Assembly (NCBI GenBank): GCA_951812395.1
Contig: CATOSD010000001.1
Span: forward strand, 1,523,108 to 1,587,107
DNA from: an uncultured Dehalococcoidia bacterium
Lineage (GTDB): Bacteria; Chloroflexota; Dehalococcoidia; Lucifugimonadales; CATOSD01
Direction of reading: 5' to 3'
Length of the DNA stretch: 64,000 nucleotides
How positions within the stretch are numbered: the stretch's first letter is position 1; each line of letters begins with the position of its first letter. The notes below the pieces were generated by a model, which did not search any database, had not been told where the DNA came from, and saw nothing but the letters and a program-made list of their open reading frames with translations. Shown one piece after another: positions 63,329-64,000 of this stretch. Both the position numbers and the translations under genes were made by a program.

Positions 63329-63606
63329 CCGAGGCGCAAAGCCGACCCCGACCCGTCCCGCGCACGCCACACCGCCTGCCCGGCCTCCGGTCCCGATCCT
63401 GCCCAGCTCTGCCGACCGCGCTCTCGGCCCAAATGTGCGGCAGCCGGCCCCGAGGCGCTGCGCGGCCCGTCTCCCAGGCCGCCGCGCAGCCAGTCCCGGC
63501 CCGCCCCGCAACCCACGCCACTTGCCAACCCCGCGCCATACGGCGAAAATAGGCCCGCGCCATCTGGCTTACTACCAATACCATACCACCCACAGGAGCA
63601 TCGACT

Positions 63607-64000
63607 TTGACCTCACCACCCACCCCACAGGGCATGTCCCTTCACGACGCCGCCCGCGCGGCGGGCGTAACGTTCGCCGAGGACGCGCTGCCCCAGGACA
63701 GGTACGTCACCGCCAACGGGCTGCGGTTCCACTATCTCGAGTGGGGCGACCCCGCCAAACCCGACGTGCTGCTGCTCCACGGCTTCGCGCAAACCTGCCA
63801 CTCCTGGGACTTCGTCGCGCTCTCCCTCTGCGACCGCTTCCACGTCGTCGCGCTCGACCAGCGCGGCCACGGCGACAGCGACTGGGCGCCGGACGGCGAC
63901 TACGCACCCGACACCCAGCAGGAGGACCTGCACGCCTTCACACAGGCCATCGGGCTGCGCAACTTTGTGCTCATGGGCCTGTCCATGGGCGGCCGCAACT
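63607..64000 (+). CDS. Alpha/beta hydrolase, 3' end beyond window
   Basis: The 131 visible residues have the oxyanion-hole segment LLLHGFAQTCHSWDF, DQRGHGDSDW and the nucleophile elbow GLSMGGRN (Ser) at the window edge. The start is TTG at 63607 with AGGAG 8 nt upstream; an ATG at 63634 is possible. It belongs to the general hydrolase/haloperoxidase-like group. The substrate is unknown. Confidence 0.85.
   Translation, partial: MTSPPTPQGMSLHDAARAAGVTFAEDALPQDRYVTANGLRFHYLEWGDPAKPDVLLLHGFAQTCHSWDFVALSLCDRFHVVALDQRGHGDSDWAPDGDYAPDTQQEDLHAFTQAIGLRNFVLMGLSMGGRN

Larger units (their letters stand above)
62877..63606. other. Long non-coding stretch
   Basis: 730 bp without a convincing gene. The part at about 62930-63150 is strikingly poor in G on the plus strand and rich in A and C. 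Also present are a hairpin at 63203-63228, repeat R11 at 63287-63328, and an AGGAG Shine-Dalgarno at 63594-63598 for the next gene. Confidence 0.6.

Overview
The window is a GC-rich bacterial chromosome segment, probably from a Chloroflexota member of the Dehalococcoidia/SAR202 type. That placement is an inference. It rests on overall gene content, Pro/Thr-linker lipoproteins, an aprBA pair, and many short intergenic repeats; no rRNA or phylogenetic marker fixes it. Housekeeping genes dominate, and nothing looks like a plasmid or phage.

Layout. 0-13 kb: the 3' part of an exonuclease/DinG-type helicase, an OGG1-type glycosylase, TPR and lamin-tail lipoproteins, methylmalonyl-CoA epimerase, gamma carbonic anhydrase, argS, a selD whose catalytic residue is an in-frame UGA (selenocysteine), an MBL hydrolase, an MFS transporter and a vapBC-like toxin-antitoxin pair. 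13.3-31.5 kb: an almost unbroken minus-strand block. In transcription order it holds a NuoE/NuoF/molybdopterin-oxidoreductase (Fds-like) module, two zinc-ribbon membrane paralogues (one frameshifted), ferredoxin-NADP reductase, mutS, argG, a phosphotransferase, acyl-CoA dehydrogenase, MaoC hydratase, argH, rpe and tyrS. 31.6-36.7 kb: ABC exporter, tRNA-Ser(UGA) with a promoter, sucCD and small proteins. 36.8-39 kb: a lower-GC restriction-modification pair (HNH nuclease plus DNA methyltransferase). 39-43.4 kb: threonine-dehydrogenase-like SDR, FabG-like SDR and aprBA (APS reductase), whose leader ends in an intrinsic terminator. 43.7-46 kb: a decayed FAD oxidoreductase split by an IS5-type element. 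46.1-50.4 kb: a 1405-residue secreted NHL-repeat protein with three copies of an unrecognised module and a possible C-terminal sorting signal. 50.6-58.9 kb: MBL protein, cmk-plsC, glmS, MFS exporter and a GatC/GatA-like pair. 58.9-64 kb: a repeat-rich, eroding zone with an IS4-type element, a Uma2 protein, a duplicated amidase 3' end, a HicB-like remnant, an unknown gene and a partial alpha/beta hydrolase.

Functionally, the molybdopterin oxidoreductase with NuoEF, ferredoxin-NADP reductase and AprBA points to an electron-transfer lifestyle using formate-like or sulfur compounds. However, the molybdopterin subunit lacks the Sec/Cys ligand expected of a formate dehydrogenase. A family of roughly 40-110 bp GC-rich repeats (consensus core CCTTCCCCCTCGCAGGGGG) sits at gene ends throughout. 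It resembles the ends of the IS4-type element, so it may be a transposase-linked non-autonomous family.
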